From contig JAFWNJ010000014.1 of the NCBI GenBank assembly GCA_017510425.1, forward strand, positions 1 to 64,000: 64,000 nt of DNA. The letters are read 5' to 3'. Below are positions 34,161 to 42,495 of this stretch, in pieces. This DNA comes from Candidatus Saccharimonadota bacterium. GTDB lineage: Bacteria; Patescibacteriota; Saccharimonadia; Saccharimonadales; Saccharimonadaceae. Numbering within the stretch: the stretch's first letter is position 1; the number at the start of each line of letters is the position of its first letter. A program made the translations under genes and the position numbers. The notes below the pieces were generated by a model. It searched no databases. It had not been told where the DNA came from and saw only the letters and a program-made list of their open reading frames with translations.

Positions 34161-34187
34161 AAAAAGACTCTCCCTGGGAGAGTCTTT
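34161..34187 (-). terminator. Terminator after rpmE
   Basis: Stem AAGACTCTCC/GGGAGAGTCTT followed on the minus strand by TTTTT, 6 bases past the rpmE stop. Confidence 0.85.
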
Positions 34188-34192
34188 CGCAA

Positions 34193-34546
34193 TTATCCTT
34201 CAGCTTTTGCTTCGATCGAATCGCTTATTTTCGATTTCTTCTCGGCTTCCTTTGCGGCCTTCTTTGATTTATTCTCGAGGGCAGCGCGCAGCTTCTTCGC
34301 CTTCTCAGCACGGGCCTTGAAGCGATCGACACGACCTTCTGTATCAATAATCTTCTCTTCACCAGTGAAGAAAGGATGCGATGCAGACGAAATCTGAATC
34401 TTTACTAATGGATATTCTTTGCCATCCGTCCACTTGATTGTTTCTTCGCTTTTCGCCGTGGACTTGCTCAAAAACGAATAGTTAGCCGCTTCATCAATGA
34501 AGACGACATCACGATAATCCTTAGGATGTAACTCTTTTTTACTCAT
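34193..34546 (-). CDS. rpmE: Ribosomal protein L31 (type B-like) with basic extension
   Basis: A 117-aa protein. The first ~75 residues match L31 (KKELHPKDYRDVVFIDEAANYSF, SSASHPFFTGEEKIIDTEGRVDRF); no zinc-binding Cys are present, as in the B type. A Lys/Ala/Glu-rich tail of about 40 residues follows. ATG 34546 is chosen: a TATAAT box about 10 bases upstream excludes the longer frame to 34600, whose extra residues are hydrophobic and read through the promoter. Confidence 0.88.
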   Translation of the reverse strand: MSKKELHPKDYRDVVFIDEAANYSFLSKSTAKSEETIKWTDGKEYPLVKIQISSASHPFFTGEEKIIDTEGRVDRFKARAEKAKKLRAALENKSKKAAKEAEKKSKISDSIEAKAEG

Positions 34547-34587
34547 AATTAGACAAATTATATCAGAGATTTCAAAAAAAGTAAAGA

Positions 34588-34611
34588 AGGGGTGGGTCAA
34601 AACCCACCCCT
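34588..34611. terminator. Terminator between clpP and rpmE
   Basis: Perfect 10-bp stem AGGGGTGGGT/ACCCACCCCT with loop CAAA, 11 bases past the clpP stop and T-rich beyond it on the minus strand. Confidence 0.75.
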
Positions 34612-34621
34612 CTTGGGTGAT

Positions 34622-35263
34622 CTACAAAATCGTATCGATGTCGCTGACAATTTCGTCAATAAAGCCGTATTTCTTGGCTACTTCCGGCAGCATATAGAAT
34701 TCCTTCTTTGCCACCAAGTCGTATTCTTTTTCAGTCATACAGCTGTGACTCAAGATGTGTTGTTTTACGATTCTTTCACTAAATTCCCGGTCGAAATCAA
34801 TCTTCTCTCCCATACTACTAGTCTTACCATAAGAAACACCAGACGATTCATGCATTAAAAATGTCATATACGGCAAAGAATAGCGCTTTTTACCAGTAAT
34901 ACCAATCAGAAAAGCCATGGAACACCACATGCCGATATTGACAGTATAAACTGGAGTCTTGCTTAGTGCTATGGTCGAGAGCAATGAAAATCCTTCGGAC
35001 ACCTCTCCACCTGGAGAGTTGATGTAAAGAACAATCGGTTTCCTTCGTTCGGGTGGGATAGATGTATCGCTTCTGTTGATGGCGAAAATCTGTCTTACTA
35101 GTTCAGATGTCGGTGACAACGTAGGATTAGACTCGTCGGAGCACTCCTCGATTGATTCGATTTCCCCACAGAGATACAATCTGCGATTCTTCTCATCTTC
35201 TCGATTCGATAACTCCCACAGCGCACAGTTGACATGTAGCTGATTGTCCGGTATAGAAATCAT
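34622..35263 (-). CDS. clpP: ATP-dependent Clp protease proteolytic subunit
   Basis: A 213-aa serine peptidase. YINSPGGEVSEG, the nucleophile region GMWCSMAF and FLMHESSG (catalytic His) are present. The N-terminus has an acidic loop (SIEECSDESNPTLSPTSE) longer than usual, and several Cys not typical of ClpP, so a divergent member. It would form a barrel with a Clp ATPase not in the window. A ribosome site GGGAGGTG precedes ATG. Confidence 0.85.
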   Translation of the reverse strand: MISIPDNQLHVNCALWELSNREDEKNRRLYLCGEIESIEECSDESNPTLSPTSELVRQIFAINRSDTSIPPERRKPIVLYINSPGGEVSEGFSLLSTIALSKTPVYTVNIGMWCSMAFLIGITGKKRYSLPYMTFLMHESSGVSYGKTSSMGEKIDFDREFSERIVKQHILSHSCMTEKEYDLVAKKEFYMLPEVAKKYGFIDEIVSDIDTIL

Positions 35264-35332
35264 TTTTCACACCTCCCTTCTCCTGTTAAAGTACTTTTTG
35301 TAAATCACCCAAGCGTATTTTAGCCTGCTCTC

Positions 35333-35361
35333 TTGTTTTTTTCAAGCATATCTGCTATAAT
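35333..35361 (+). promoter_or_regulatory. Promoter of rpsB-tsf
   Basis: TTGTTT (35333-35338), 17-base spacer, TATAAT (35356-35361). The start near 35368 gives a leader of about 91 bases before rpsB. Confidence 0.8.
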
Positions 35362-35367
35362 ACAGAT

Positions 35368-35458
35368 ATATACTATTTAACGAAACAGTTTTTGGGAGAT
35401 TTCCTGAGCGCGACAGGCGCCCGAGTATACCCAGAAACAAAGAGAAAGGAAATCATAT
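35368..35458 (+). ncRNA. Structured rpsB leader, putative S2 autoregulatory element
   Basis: The leader folds with GTTTTTGGG (35388-35396) paired to CCCAGAAAC (35430-35438), enclosing a CCTG/CAGG hairpin (about 35403-35417) and the GCGC-GACAG-GCGC pairing. Leaders before rpsB that bind S2 are known in many bacteria; here it is inferred from position and fold. The ribosome site AAAGGAAA follows. Confidence 0.5.
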
Positions 35459-36151
35459 ATGACAGTTAATGTCGATATGAAAGCTCTGCTAGAAGCTGGT
35501 GCACATTTTGGGCACAAAACTAGCCGTTGGCACCCTAAGATGGCGCCATATATTCACAGCAAACGCGGTGAAACCCACATTATTAATCTTGAAAAGACCG
35601 TTGATGGTCTTGAGACAGCTTTGCCAAAGCTTACCGAAATCATCAAGAATGGCAAGAAGGTTCTCTTCGTCGGCACCAAGAAGCAGGTTAAGGATCTCGT
35701 CAAGGAAGCTGCCGAAGCTGCCGAAATGCCGTACGTCACGGTCAGGTGGGTTGGTGGTACCCTAACTAACGTTGAGACCGTGAATCGCCAAATCAAGAAG
35801 CTTAAAGATTTGGAGCGCCGTATGGCATCGGGTGAACTCGAGAATCGCTACTCGAAGCTCGAAGTCCAGCGCTATCAGGAAGAAATCGATCTATTAAACG
35901 AACGCTACGGTGGTATTAAGGATATGACCGAGCAGCCTGCAGCTGTCATTGTAACTGATGCGATGGAGGACAAGAACGCAATCAAAGAAGCTAACGGTCT
36001 AAAAATCCCAGTCTTCGCGATTACTGACACCAATGTCGACCCCACCCCAATCAATTACGTCATTCCGGCCAATGATGATTCCATCAAGGCAGTTAAATTA
36101 ATCTTGGATTATTTCGTTGAAGCTATTAAGGAAGGTAAAAATAATAAATAG
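35459..36151 (+). CDS. rpsB: Ribosomal protein S2
   Basis: A 230-aa small-subunit protein. MKALLEAGAHFGHKTSRWHPKM, LFVGTKKQVKDLVKEAA, WVGGTLTN and PVFAITDTNVDPTPINYVIPANDD are standard S2 segments. Separate strong promoter, structured leader and SD; tsf follows 8 bases later. Confidence 0.97.
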   Translation: MTVNVDMKALLEAGAHFGHKTSRWHPKMAPYIHSKRGETHIINLEKTVDGLETALPKLTEIIKNGKKVLFVGTKKQVKDLVKEAAEAAEMPYVTVRWVGGTLTNVETVNRQIKKLKDLERRMASGELENRYSKLEVQRYQEEIDLLNERYGGIKDMTEQPAAVIVTDAMEDKNAIKEANGLKIPVFAITDTNVDPTPINYVIPANDDSIKAVKLILDYFVEAIKEGKNNK

Positions 36152-36159
36152 GAGGTAAT

Positions 36160-36756
36160 ATGGCAAAAGTAGAAATATCAATCGAGCAAATCAAGAAGCT
36201 CAAAGAGCTATCCGGCGCTGGATTGACCGATGCGAAGCAGGCACTTGTCGAGGCAGAAGGCGATTTCGACAAGGCGCTCGAGGCTATGCGAAAGAAGGGC
36301 TTAACCAAAGCCGAGAAGCGTGGTGACCGCGAGACTCGCGAGGGTCTAGTCGAAGCTTACATTCACGATGGCCGTCTAGGTGCAATTGTAGAGGTAAACT
36401 GTGAGACCTCATTCGTGGCTAAGACCGAAGAGTTTAAAACCCTCGCGCATCAAATCGCCATGCAGATTGCATCCATGAACCCACTTTACGTTTCCGAGGA
36501 TGATATTCCTGAGGACGTTCGTAAGGCCAAGATGAAAGAGCTCGAAGCTAACTTCAAGGGTCCAGAGAACATGAAAGAGAAGATTCTTGAAGGTCAAGCT
36601 AAGAAAGCTTTCTCTGATAAGGTACTAATGAATCAGCCATACATCTTGGACGACACCAAGACCGTAGAGCAGTTCATCAAAGAAGCCATTGCCAAGACCG
36701 GCGAGAATATTACCGTTCGTCAGTTTAAGCGCATTGAGCTTGGCGTAACAGAATAA
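36160..36756 (+). CDS. tsf: Elongation factor Ts
   Basis: A 198-aa nucleotide exchange factor for EF-Tu: KLKELSGAGLTDAKQALVEAEGD in the UBA domain, then the core VEVNCETSFVAKTEEFKTL (the TDFV-like contact) and a short C-terminus. It is short like mitochondrial/Thermus forms, with a single core subdomain. SD GGAGG just after rpsB. Confidence 0.96.
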   Translation: MAKVEISIEQIKKLKELSGAGLTDAKQALVEAEGDFDKALEAMRKKGLTKAEKRGDRETREGLVEAYIHDGRLGAIVEVNCETSFVAKTEEFKTLAHQIAMQIASMNPLYVSEDDIPEDVRKAKMKELEANFKGPENMKEKILEGQAKKAFSDKVLMNQPYILDDTKTVEQFIKEAIAKTGENITVRQFKRIELGVTE

Positions 36757-36768
36757 AAATCAAAATCA

Positions 36769-36803
36769 AATCGGGCGCCCTCGCAGTGGTGCGCCCGATT
36801 TTT
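36769..36803 (+). terminator. Terminator of rpsB-tsf
   Basis: 10-bp stem AATCGGGCGC/GCGCCCGATT with a 12-base loop, then TTT. Confidence 0.85.
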
Positions 36804-36821
36804 GTGTAGAGAAATTATTGT

Positions 36822-37727
36822 CTATTTCTTCCTTGAATCTCTTCTTGCAATAAATATCACGCCGCCGATCCCAGTCATTAGGAATATCAACATGCCAGTA
36901 ATGAGGAAATCAACTCTCGAGACGTTATTGTTACCAGATATTTTACCAGTATCAGGCACCGGGATTACTTCCTCGCCTTCAATATCTTTAGTCAGATACC
37001 TTACAGTTAACTCATCGCCATTAAGGTTATAGGCGGTAATTTTAATCGTGTAAGTCCCAGAAGGTAAATCATATTTATCAAAAGGCAATTCAACTTGTTT
37101 CTCTGGCGGTAGAGCCGTAATTGGTGAAAGCGGAGTAACTAAATTGCCATCTTCATCGAATACCTCAATCTTAAACTCACCGATTTTATCCTCATCCGAT
37201 CCTTCCTCGCTCTCGGTGTAGTCCAAATCAACATAAGCTTTACCAGTTTCTTCGTCATCATCTAGTTCTGCTACGAATGGAGCATAGCTAAACTGTATGA
37301 TGTCTTCATCGGGCCCAGAAGCACCATCACCAGTGGCTCGAAGGACGTAATCGCCATAGCCATATTGCGGCTGACTGAGGTCAAGGCTTAAAGGAAAAGA
37401 GCCGGCGGCATAGTCAACGTTTTCATCAATTAAATCAAAGGTCTGTTCTACCCCATTCAAATCCGTATAAACTAATACAACCCTAACATTCGCAACATTC
37501 CCGTACGAGATAGTTAAGTTCTTTTCTGGATTTATAGAAACTGTGCCTGACTCAACCCCATCGATACTAATCTCTGGATTGGTCCCGATCACACGTATGA
37601 CAATCGTATCTGTTACATTTGATAAAGCTGAAACTCCCGGATTTGGCAAAGCCACCGCAACCGCAGTCATCACGGCGACTGTGACCAATCCGAAAAAGCC
37701 CAGTAGTTTTTTATGTGTCTTTTTCAT
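36822..37727 (-). CDS. PDTG-anchored secreted surface protein
   Basis: A 301-aa protein: signal peptide (about 1-34), an extracellular region of Ig-like beta domains (two repeats of about 100 aa; GYGDYVLRATGDG and YDLPSGTYTIKITAYNLNG), then PVPDTG near 258, a membrane helix and RRDSRKK. The sorting signal matches that of the VaFE adhesin (IPDTG), so the organism's sortase likely prefers P-D-T-G. Function unknown; probably adhesion or wall spacing. It lies directly downstream of the DUF916-like gene, with which it may be co-transcribed (68 bases apart). Confidence 0.7.
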   Translation of the reverse strand: MKKTHKKLLGFFGLVTVAVMTAVAVALPNPGVSALSNVTDTIVIRVIGTNPEISIDGVESGTVSINPEKNLTISYGNVANVRVVLVYTDLNGVEQTFDLIDENVDYAAGSFPLSLDLSQPQYGYGDYVLRATGDGASGPDEDIIQFSYAPFVAELDDDEETGKAYVDLDYTESEEGSDEDKIGEFKIEVFDEDGNLVTPLSPITALPPEKQVELPFDKYDLPSGTYTIKITAYNLNGDELTVRYLTKDIEGEEVIPVPDTGKISGNNNVSRVDFLITGMLIFLMTGIGGVIFIARRDSRKK

Positions 37728-37795
37728 CTCTACACTCTTTTTTTATTTTTTTATTTTTATCTGCGAAGTGAGCTTTCGCTCTTAAAGCCCCAGCC

Positions 37796-38815
37796 CTAGA
37801 CCGACAATCTCGAGCGGCGCTCCTTGCGCTTCTTACCACGGATTATACACCATACAATAATAATTGTCAATAGGATTATGGTTATTATTATAGCTGGAAC
37901 AATATTTATTACGACAATCTGTTCTATCGTCTCGGTCTCTCCTGCTGCTTCCACAGTCCAAGTTACTTTGAAAATACCAAATCCAGGCGTTTCTTTCCAT
38001 TCATCGGTTACTACTAATTCGGACTCTGGTATTACGGAAACTCTACCGCCATTTGAAGGGGTTTCGTAGTGTCCGCCAAATAGTATTCCGTCCACTACTA
38101 GTTTTCCAGAAGCATTGAAATCTATATTGCCAGTGTTTTTTACTTTGGCTATACCGCTAATTGTGTTGCGGGTTATCTCGTTTTCAGTGATAGATTGCCG
38201 TATGGCCAAATCTCTTATCTCGGCCGAAATTATCGATTCGCTGTCGATCGAACGCCCATAGACTACCATACCTGGACTTGCTTCCGTCTTAATGCCATTT
38301 GCTGAGGTCACACCATTGGTGGTGCGTGCGAAAATCACGGCATATTGTCCACCGCTTGGGATGCTGCCTGGTGTCTCAATTCTATATTCAGCTGTATAGG
38401 AAGTATTAGGTGCAATTTTGGCATTAATGGTTTTCTTGTAGGTTCCGTCGGCATCTTTAAAGGTAATCCAACGCGAGAGCTGGGTGTAATTCGTCTCATT
38501 ACTAAAACCTAGTTGGTAGGTGTCATTCTGTTCAGAGTAAACATATGAGTACGGAGCGGCGAAGACTTCGATTTCTAGTTCCCTACCTCCGGTGTTATTG
38601 ACCGTAAAAGAATCATTATAGACTGAACTACCCGAGAGTTGATATGTCTTGCTGACTGGTGTCAAACTAATATTGGTGCCAGTTTGATCGGCACTTTCTT
38701 CCGCGCTTTGTTCAGGCTCGGTCTCATCTTCCGCATGAACTCCAGATTGAACAAAAAATACCGGACTCATTAGTAGTGCCACAATTACCGACAAATTAAT
38801 AATACCTTTTTTCAT
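37796..38815 (-). CDS. DUF916/WxL-interacting-like membrane-anchored surface protein
   Basis: A 339-aa protein: signal peptide (1-28, ending VHAEDE), an acidic stretch, a beta-rich domain (FTVNNTGGRELEIEVFAAPYSY; ITFKDADGTYKKTINAKIAPNTS; IPSGGQYAVIFART) resembling the DUF916 peptidoglycan-binding domain, a second beta domain and a C-terminal membrane helix (about 302-325) with a basic tail. The fold resembles WxL-interacting proteins of Firmicutes. It has no PDTG motif. Probably helps hold surface proteins at the wall. Confidence 0.6.
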   Translation of the reverse strand: MKKGIINLSVIVALLMSPVFFVQSGVHAEDETEPEQSAEESADQTGTNISLTPVSKTYQLSGSSVYNDSFTVNNTGGRELEIEVFAAPYSYVYSEQNDTYQLGFSNETNYTQLSRWITFKDADGTYKKTINAKIAPNTSYTAEYRIETPGSIPSGGQYAVIFARTTNGVTSANGIKTEASPGMVVYGRSIDSESIISAEIRDLAIRQSITENEITRNTISGIAKVKNTGNIDFNASGKLVVDGILFGGHYETPSNGGRVSVIPESELVVTDEWKETPGFGIFKVTWTVEAAGETETIEQIVVINIVPAIIITIILLTIIIVWCIIRGKKRKERRSRLSV

Positions 38816-38870
38816 TTACCTCCTTACTCTTTATGCTATTATATCACGCATGCTGGGATTTGGCTAGTGA

Positions 38871-38886
38871 TGTTCTTGCTGGTTTT
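38871..38886 (+). repeat. 16-bp direct repeat left of the IS481-like element
   Basis: TGTTCTTGCTGGTTTT, identical to 39976-39991. The two copies flank the element within 1-2 bases, as a target-site duplication would, although 16 bp is long for this family. Confidence 0.6.
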
Positions 38887-38887
38887 A

Positions 38888-39973
38888 TCAACCTCCCAAA
38901 CATCTTGGACACTTTTTATATAATAAATAAAGGATGTTAAAGATGAGGAATAGAGCTATGCAAGACAAGCAAAGACGCATATACGGCGCCAGGATTCGTT
39001 TGGGCTGGTTTATGGAAGCAAAAAGACTTGGTTCTGTGACTAAAGCCTGCAAATCGCTCGGCGTACCCAAAAGTACTTATTATTACTGGTTTAATAGATG
39101 GAAGAAAGGTCATAGAACATTGAAGAGTTTAATGGATGAACCAAAGACTCCCCATTCACATAAGAACGATCCAAATGAAGAAGTGGTAAGTTTAGTCGTA
39201 CAACTTAGACTAGGTATGATGTACGGAGAAAATCTAATCTCGGTTATTCTGCTTAGAGATTATGATATTAAGATATCGCCACATGGAGTACACAACATAC
39301 TCTCCCGTGCTGGATTACTAGAAAAACGCAAGAAAAAAGCCCGTAGGCAATACAGACTTAACGATTATCCATATAGGCCGGGTGAGCTAATGCAATTGGA
39401 TGTTAAACATTGGAAACACTCGGCCTATCAGTATGATATCATAGACTGCTGCACTAGAATAAAGTTTAAACTTATCTATGAAGATTATAATGTAAATACT
39501 ACCGTTAAATTCTTAGAAAAAGCCATTAGGTTTTATGCTCCAGCTTTTGATATTGAACTTATTCAAATGGACAATGGGACCGAATTTACCAACAACCAAA
39601 TTCATGTAGATAGAAAGAAAGAGCCACCACTCGCTTTACCAGAAAAATGGTTAATAACGCACAACATCGGGTTTAGACATATTCCGCCTAGCTCACCTCA
39701 TTTAAACGGTCGTATAGAGCGTCCCCATGGTGTAGATAAGTGGCGATATTCTAGAATGACTTCAGGAAGCCATAGGATAGAAGAATTAAAAAAATTCTGC
39801 GAAGAAGATTGCCTGGATTACAATACTTATAGGCCGCATTCAATGCTGAATTATTTAACACCAGTAGAATTCTTACAAAGTCTACCTGGATATGAGAATG
39901 CTTGTCCAGATTTTTCTGTGCTATACTAGAAACATTAACAACTAAAAGTTGTACAACTTGTTTGGGAGGTTAA
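38888..39973 (+). mobile_element. Complete IS481-like insertion sequence
   Basis: About 1.09 kb bounded by inverted repeats: TCAACCTCCCAAACA (38888-38902) and TGTTTGGGAGGTTAA (39959-39973), differing at one position, with similarity extending inward. It carries one transposase gene and has flanking 16-bp direct repeats, indicating a recent, possibly active insertion. Confidence 0.85.
38943..39929 (+). CDS. IS481-like DDE transposase
   Basis: A 328-aa integrase-fold transposase. N-terminal HTH (SVTKACKSLGVPKSTYYYWFNRW), then an rve core with D in MQLDVKHWKH, D in IQMDNGTEF and E in NGRIERPHG, and the family-typical YNTYRPHSMLNYLTPVEF at the end. ATG 38943 or ATG 38934 can be used; AAAGGA lies upstream, and TATAAT a further step back. 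All catalytic residues present, so apparently functional. Confidence 0.9.
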   Translation: MRNRAMQDKQRRIYGARIRLGWFMEAKRLGSVTKACKSLGVPKSTYYYWFNRWKKGHRTLKSLMDEPKTPHSHKNDPNEEVVSLVVQLRLGMMYGENLISVILLRDYDIKISPHGVHNILSRAGLLEKRKKKARRQYRLNDYPYRPGELMQLDVKHWKHSAYQYDIIDCCTRIKFKLIYEDYNVNTTVKFLEKAIRFYAPAFDIELIQMDNGTEFTNNQIHVDRKKEPPLALPEKWLITHNIGFRHIPPSSPHLNGRIERPHGVDKWRYSRMTSGSHRIEELKKFCEEDCLDYNTYRPHSMLNYLTPVEFLQSLPGYENACPDFSVLY

Positions 39974-39975
39974 CC

Positions 39976-39991
39976 TGTTCTTGCTGGTTTT
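39976..39991 (+). repeat. 16-bp direct repeat right of the IS481-like element
   Basis: TGTTCTTGCTGGTTTT, the partner of 38871-38886. Confidence 0.6.
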
Positions 39992-40080
39992 GTTACTGGG
40001 AGGAGGTTACCTTCTTAATGCTATGCTGTGAGTGTGATATTGACAAATGCAACATCAGAAATTCTGTTATAATAGAGTGA

Positions 40081-40482
40081 ATGAATAAGAGCGAGAAAAA
40101 ACAAGGCGTTTTTAAGCCAGTTGGTAGAAGGGTGTGGCCACACGAAGATCGCACTGCCAATATATTAGCATCGCACGGGCATTATGTTGAGTTTTTGCCG
40201 GAAAACAGAATAAGTTCCGCTGATATACTTTTTGACGGAGTATTATACGAAATGAAATCGCCAAGATCTTCTAATACTAATTCTATGGAGCAATTAATCA
40301 AAGATGCGCTATATAAAAAGCAATGTCCAAACATTGTATTCGATTCGCTTCGCCTAAAAGGTATCCGTGATGAAAAAGTCATTGAATTTTTAATTTCCCA
40401 AGTTAAAACCAGGAAAAAAATTAAGAATATGCTCTTTGTGAACAAGCGCCATGAGCTTATTGACATTTTTACCTTAATTTGA
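40081..40482 (+). CDS. Orphan PD-(D/E)XK nuclease similar to CdiA C-terminal tRNase toxins
   Basis: A 133-aa protein. HEDRTANILASHGHYVEFLPEN followed by SADILFDGVLYEMKSP (Asp ... Glu-x-Lys, a PD-(D/E)XK site) and SMEQLIKDALYK with a hydrophobic VIEFLI end match the pattern of contact-dependent-inhibition toxin tRNases. Here it stands alone without the carrier protein or a visible immunity gene. TATAAT (40068-40073) is 7 bases before ATG: leaderless. It adjoins the IS481-like element and may have arrived by transfer. It could be a toxin, a defence nuclease or a repair factor. Confidence 0.6.
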   Translation: MNKSEKKQGVFKPVGRRVWPHEDRTANILASHGHYVEFLPENRISSADILFDGVLYEMKSPRSSNTNSMEQLIKDALYKKQCPNIVFDSLRLKGIRDEKVIEFLISQVKTRKKIKNMLFVNKRHELIDIFTLI

Positions 40483-40497
40483 TAGAATAAAAGTATT

Positions 40498-40538
40498 GAA
40501 ACCCCGCACGACTCCGAAGGAATCTACCGCGGGGTTTC
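40498..40538 (+). terminator. Hairpin after the orphan nuclease gene
   Basis: 10-bp stem GAAACCCCGC/GCGGGGTTTC with a 21-base loop. No T-run on the plus strand, so it may act with another factor. Confidence 0.5.
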
Positions 40539-40600
40539 CTAGTTTCTGGTAATTATTTGCTGGTGTGCCTGACTAATCATTGCTCGCCAAAGGCGAGCAA

Positions 40601-40626
40601 GAAAAAAGGCCGAGATACCGGCTTTT
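40601..40626 (-). terminator. Terminator of tRNA-Leu
   Basis: On the minus strand, GCCGG/CCGGC-type stem (AAAAGCCGG ... CGGCC) is followed by TTTTTT, 13 bases beyond the tRNA's CCA end. Confidence 0.75.
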
Positions 40627-40638
40627 AACTTGAATTAA

Positions 40639-40729
40639 TGGTGCGCCTGACTAGACTCGAACTAGCACAGCCGTGAATATGGCCACTACCACCTCAAGGT
40701 AGCGTGTCTACCAATTCCACCACAGGCGC
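40639..40729 (-). tRNA. tRNA-Leu, anticodon GAG
   Basis: The minus strand gives a complete class II tRNA: acceptor GCGCCTG/CAGGCGC, D-arm with GTGGAATTGGTAGACAC, anticodon stem CTACC/GGTAG with loop TTGAGGT (anticodon GAG), a long variable arm, T-arm GCTAG-TTCGAGT-CTAGT and an encoded CCA. Reads CUC/CUU codons. Confidence 0.95.
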
Positions 40730-40757
40730 ATATTGTAATTATACCATATTATTACTG

Positions 40758-42494
40758 TTATGGGGTTTTATTTTTAGTGGCTGTATTTACTGCCCAGGTA
40801 TTAACATCGTTAAATCTATCCAGGGCTGTTACCAGTTTAAGGTCATTGCTAAAGGTGCGCACATTACGGTTATAATAATAGGCCAGATTAGGCTGATAAA
40901 TGCCAATTGCCGGCACATTGGAGACCCAATACTCGAGGAACCTTTCATACTTTTTAATCCTTAGAGATTCATCCAATGTTTCCCTACCGCCTAGCAGCAA
41001 GTCATCCACAAGTGCATTGCGATAATTCGAAAGATTTAGTCCGGATTGTGATACTTGCGACGAATGATAATACGGCAGAGGATCCGGATCCGCTCCCAGC
41101 TCGATTTCGTAAATCAGCAAATCATAGCTCCTTTTAGAGAGAACATTCGAGACGAATTCCTGGTTTTCTTCGTAGGTGGAGATATGAACATCATAGCCCA
41201 GCTCAGTCAGGGCGTTCCCGACTAGCTCAGATACCTTAGGTAGGAATCCGGAATTTACCGTCGCAATTTCTAGGAACTTCCTTTCGCCGCCATTTAACTC
41301 CGCCAGTTTCGATTTAGCTGCTTCCAGATTATATTCCGGCAAGGCCGGGTAGTTCTCTAACTTAAGCTGCGACTCTAGCAAAGGGTAACTTAGCGCAATA
41401 GTATTTGGAGCTTCGTTCCTGATCTCGGCCATATTAATACCCTGTCGGATTGCCTCTCTCACGGCTATATCCTTGACATTCTGACTCGTGGTATTAAAGA
41501 AGATAAATGCACCCGAATTTAAACTAGAATTCTTATGGTGAAACTGTGCAGAGGTAATTTTATCATCAACCGCCTCTGTTAGCTCCGCAGTTGCCGTTAC
41601 CGTACCTGCATTGATGGCGCTAATGATGCTCTCCTGATCAGTAAAAATATGAATAGCAAAACTACTCAACATAGTCTGTTTCCTATAATAATATGGATTA
41701 GACGATAGGTATATCACCTTCTCGTTGCTGGTTGAACTGGACTGCGCAGCATTGAAGAAAAATGGTCCCGAACCAGTCGGCGCATTGGAGAAGCTATCCT
41801 CGATTAACGTCTTAGGATCGGAATCCGACAGCAAATGCTCCGGCACCACTGGAATGACCAGCGCGGTCATGAAATCCGCATACGGAGTCGCCAAGGTAAA
41901 CACGATTTCGTTGTTCTCATTAGCTTCCACCTTAACATTAGCCAGATTCGCATCATAAATAGTATTTACCGCAGGATTCTTGATTAAATTTAACGTAAAC
42001 ATGACATCATCGGTGGTCAATGGTTCCCCGTCCGACCACTTTAGGTCGTCTCGGATTTTTACCGTCCAGATGCGCCCATTTTCGCTTGGTCTGATATATT
42101 CGGCCAGCTGTGGTGCCGGGTGGCCCGAGCGGTCAATCGCGGCTATGGTTGAAAACATCAGCCTACTCAGCACTCGCTCACTGTTGGTATTGGCAAATAA
42201 TGGGTTCATCGAATTTACTTCTCCTATGGTGGCCTCTATGTAAGTCCCGCCAGTAGACCAAGAATTCCCAGCATATGAATCCCCAAACCAAAAAGCTTGC
42301 GCAATCGCCAACATAATTAGAGCGACCACTAGTAGTCCCCATTCAAGAATTAAGAGTCTGATACTGGCAATATGAGAAAACCTTCCAATAATATTCTCGC
42401 GGATGTGTTCCTTACTCTCCGCACCAACCTGAACCGAAGCCTTTGAGAACTTCTTTAGGAATTTTTGCCCACGCTTTTTAAGAGATTTTTTCAT
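40758..42494 (-). CDS. Family 5 extracellular solute-binding protein (oligopeptide-type), membrane-anchored
   Basis: A 578-aa SBP_bac_5 protein of the OppA/DppA type. A membrane helix at about 45-66 anchors it (no lipobox Cys visible), after a basic cytoplasmic N-terminus. The body has EATIGEVNSMNPLFA, SRLMFSTI, WTVKIRDDLKWSDGEPLTTDDVMFT and the C-terminal YDLLIYEIELGADPDPLPYYHSSQ. It would bind peptides for an ABC importer; no permease or ATPase genes are near. It starts 1 base after secG, so secG and this gene are coupled, a possible link with secretion. Confidence 0.88.
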   Translation of the reverse strand: MKKSLKKRGQKFLKKFSKASVQVGAESKEHIRENIIGRFSHIASIRLLILEWGLLVVALIMLAIAQAFWFGDSYAGNSWSTGGTYIEATIGEVNSMNPLFANTNSERVLSRLMFSTIAAIDRSGHPAPQLAEYIRPSENGRIWTVKIRDDLKWSDGEPLTTDDVMFTLNLIKNPAVNTIYDANLANVKVEANENNEIVFTLATPYADFMTALVIPVVPEHLLSDSDPKTLIEDSFSNAPTGSGPFFFNAAQSSSTSNEKVIYLSSNPYYYRKQTMLSSFAIHIFTDQESIISAINAGTVTATAELTEAVDDKITSAQFHHKNSSLNSGAFIFFNTTSQNVKDIAVREAIRQGINMAEIRNEAPNTIALSYPLLESQLKLENYPALPEYNLEAAKSKLAELNGGERKFLEIATVNSGFLPKVSELVGNALTELGYDVHISTYEENQEFVSNVLSKRSYDLLIYEIELGADPDPLPYYHSSQVSQSGLNLSNYRNALVDDLLLGGRETLDESLRIKKYERFLEYWVSNVPAIGIYQPNLAYYYNRNVRTFSNDLKLVTALDRFNDVNTWAVNTATKNKTP

Positions 42495-42495
42495 A

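Noticed and set aside
34547-34600. N-terminal extension of L31
   Set aside because: It would read through the TATAAT box and gives residues not found in L31.
40041-40073. TTGACA with TATAAT before the orphan nuclease
   Set aside because: The spacer is 21 bases, too long for a normal pair; only the -10 box is accepted.
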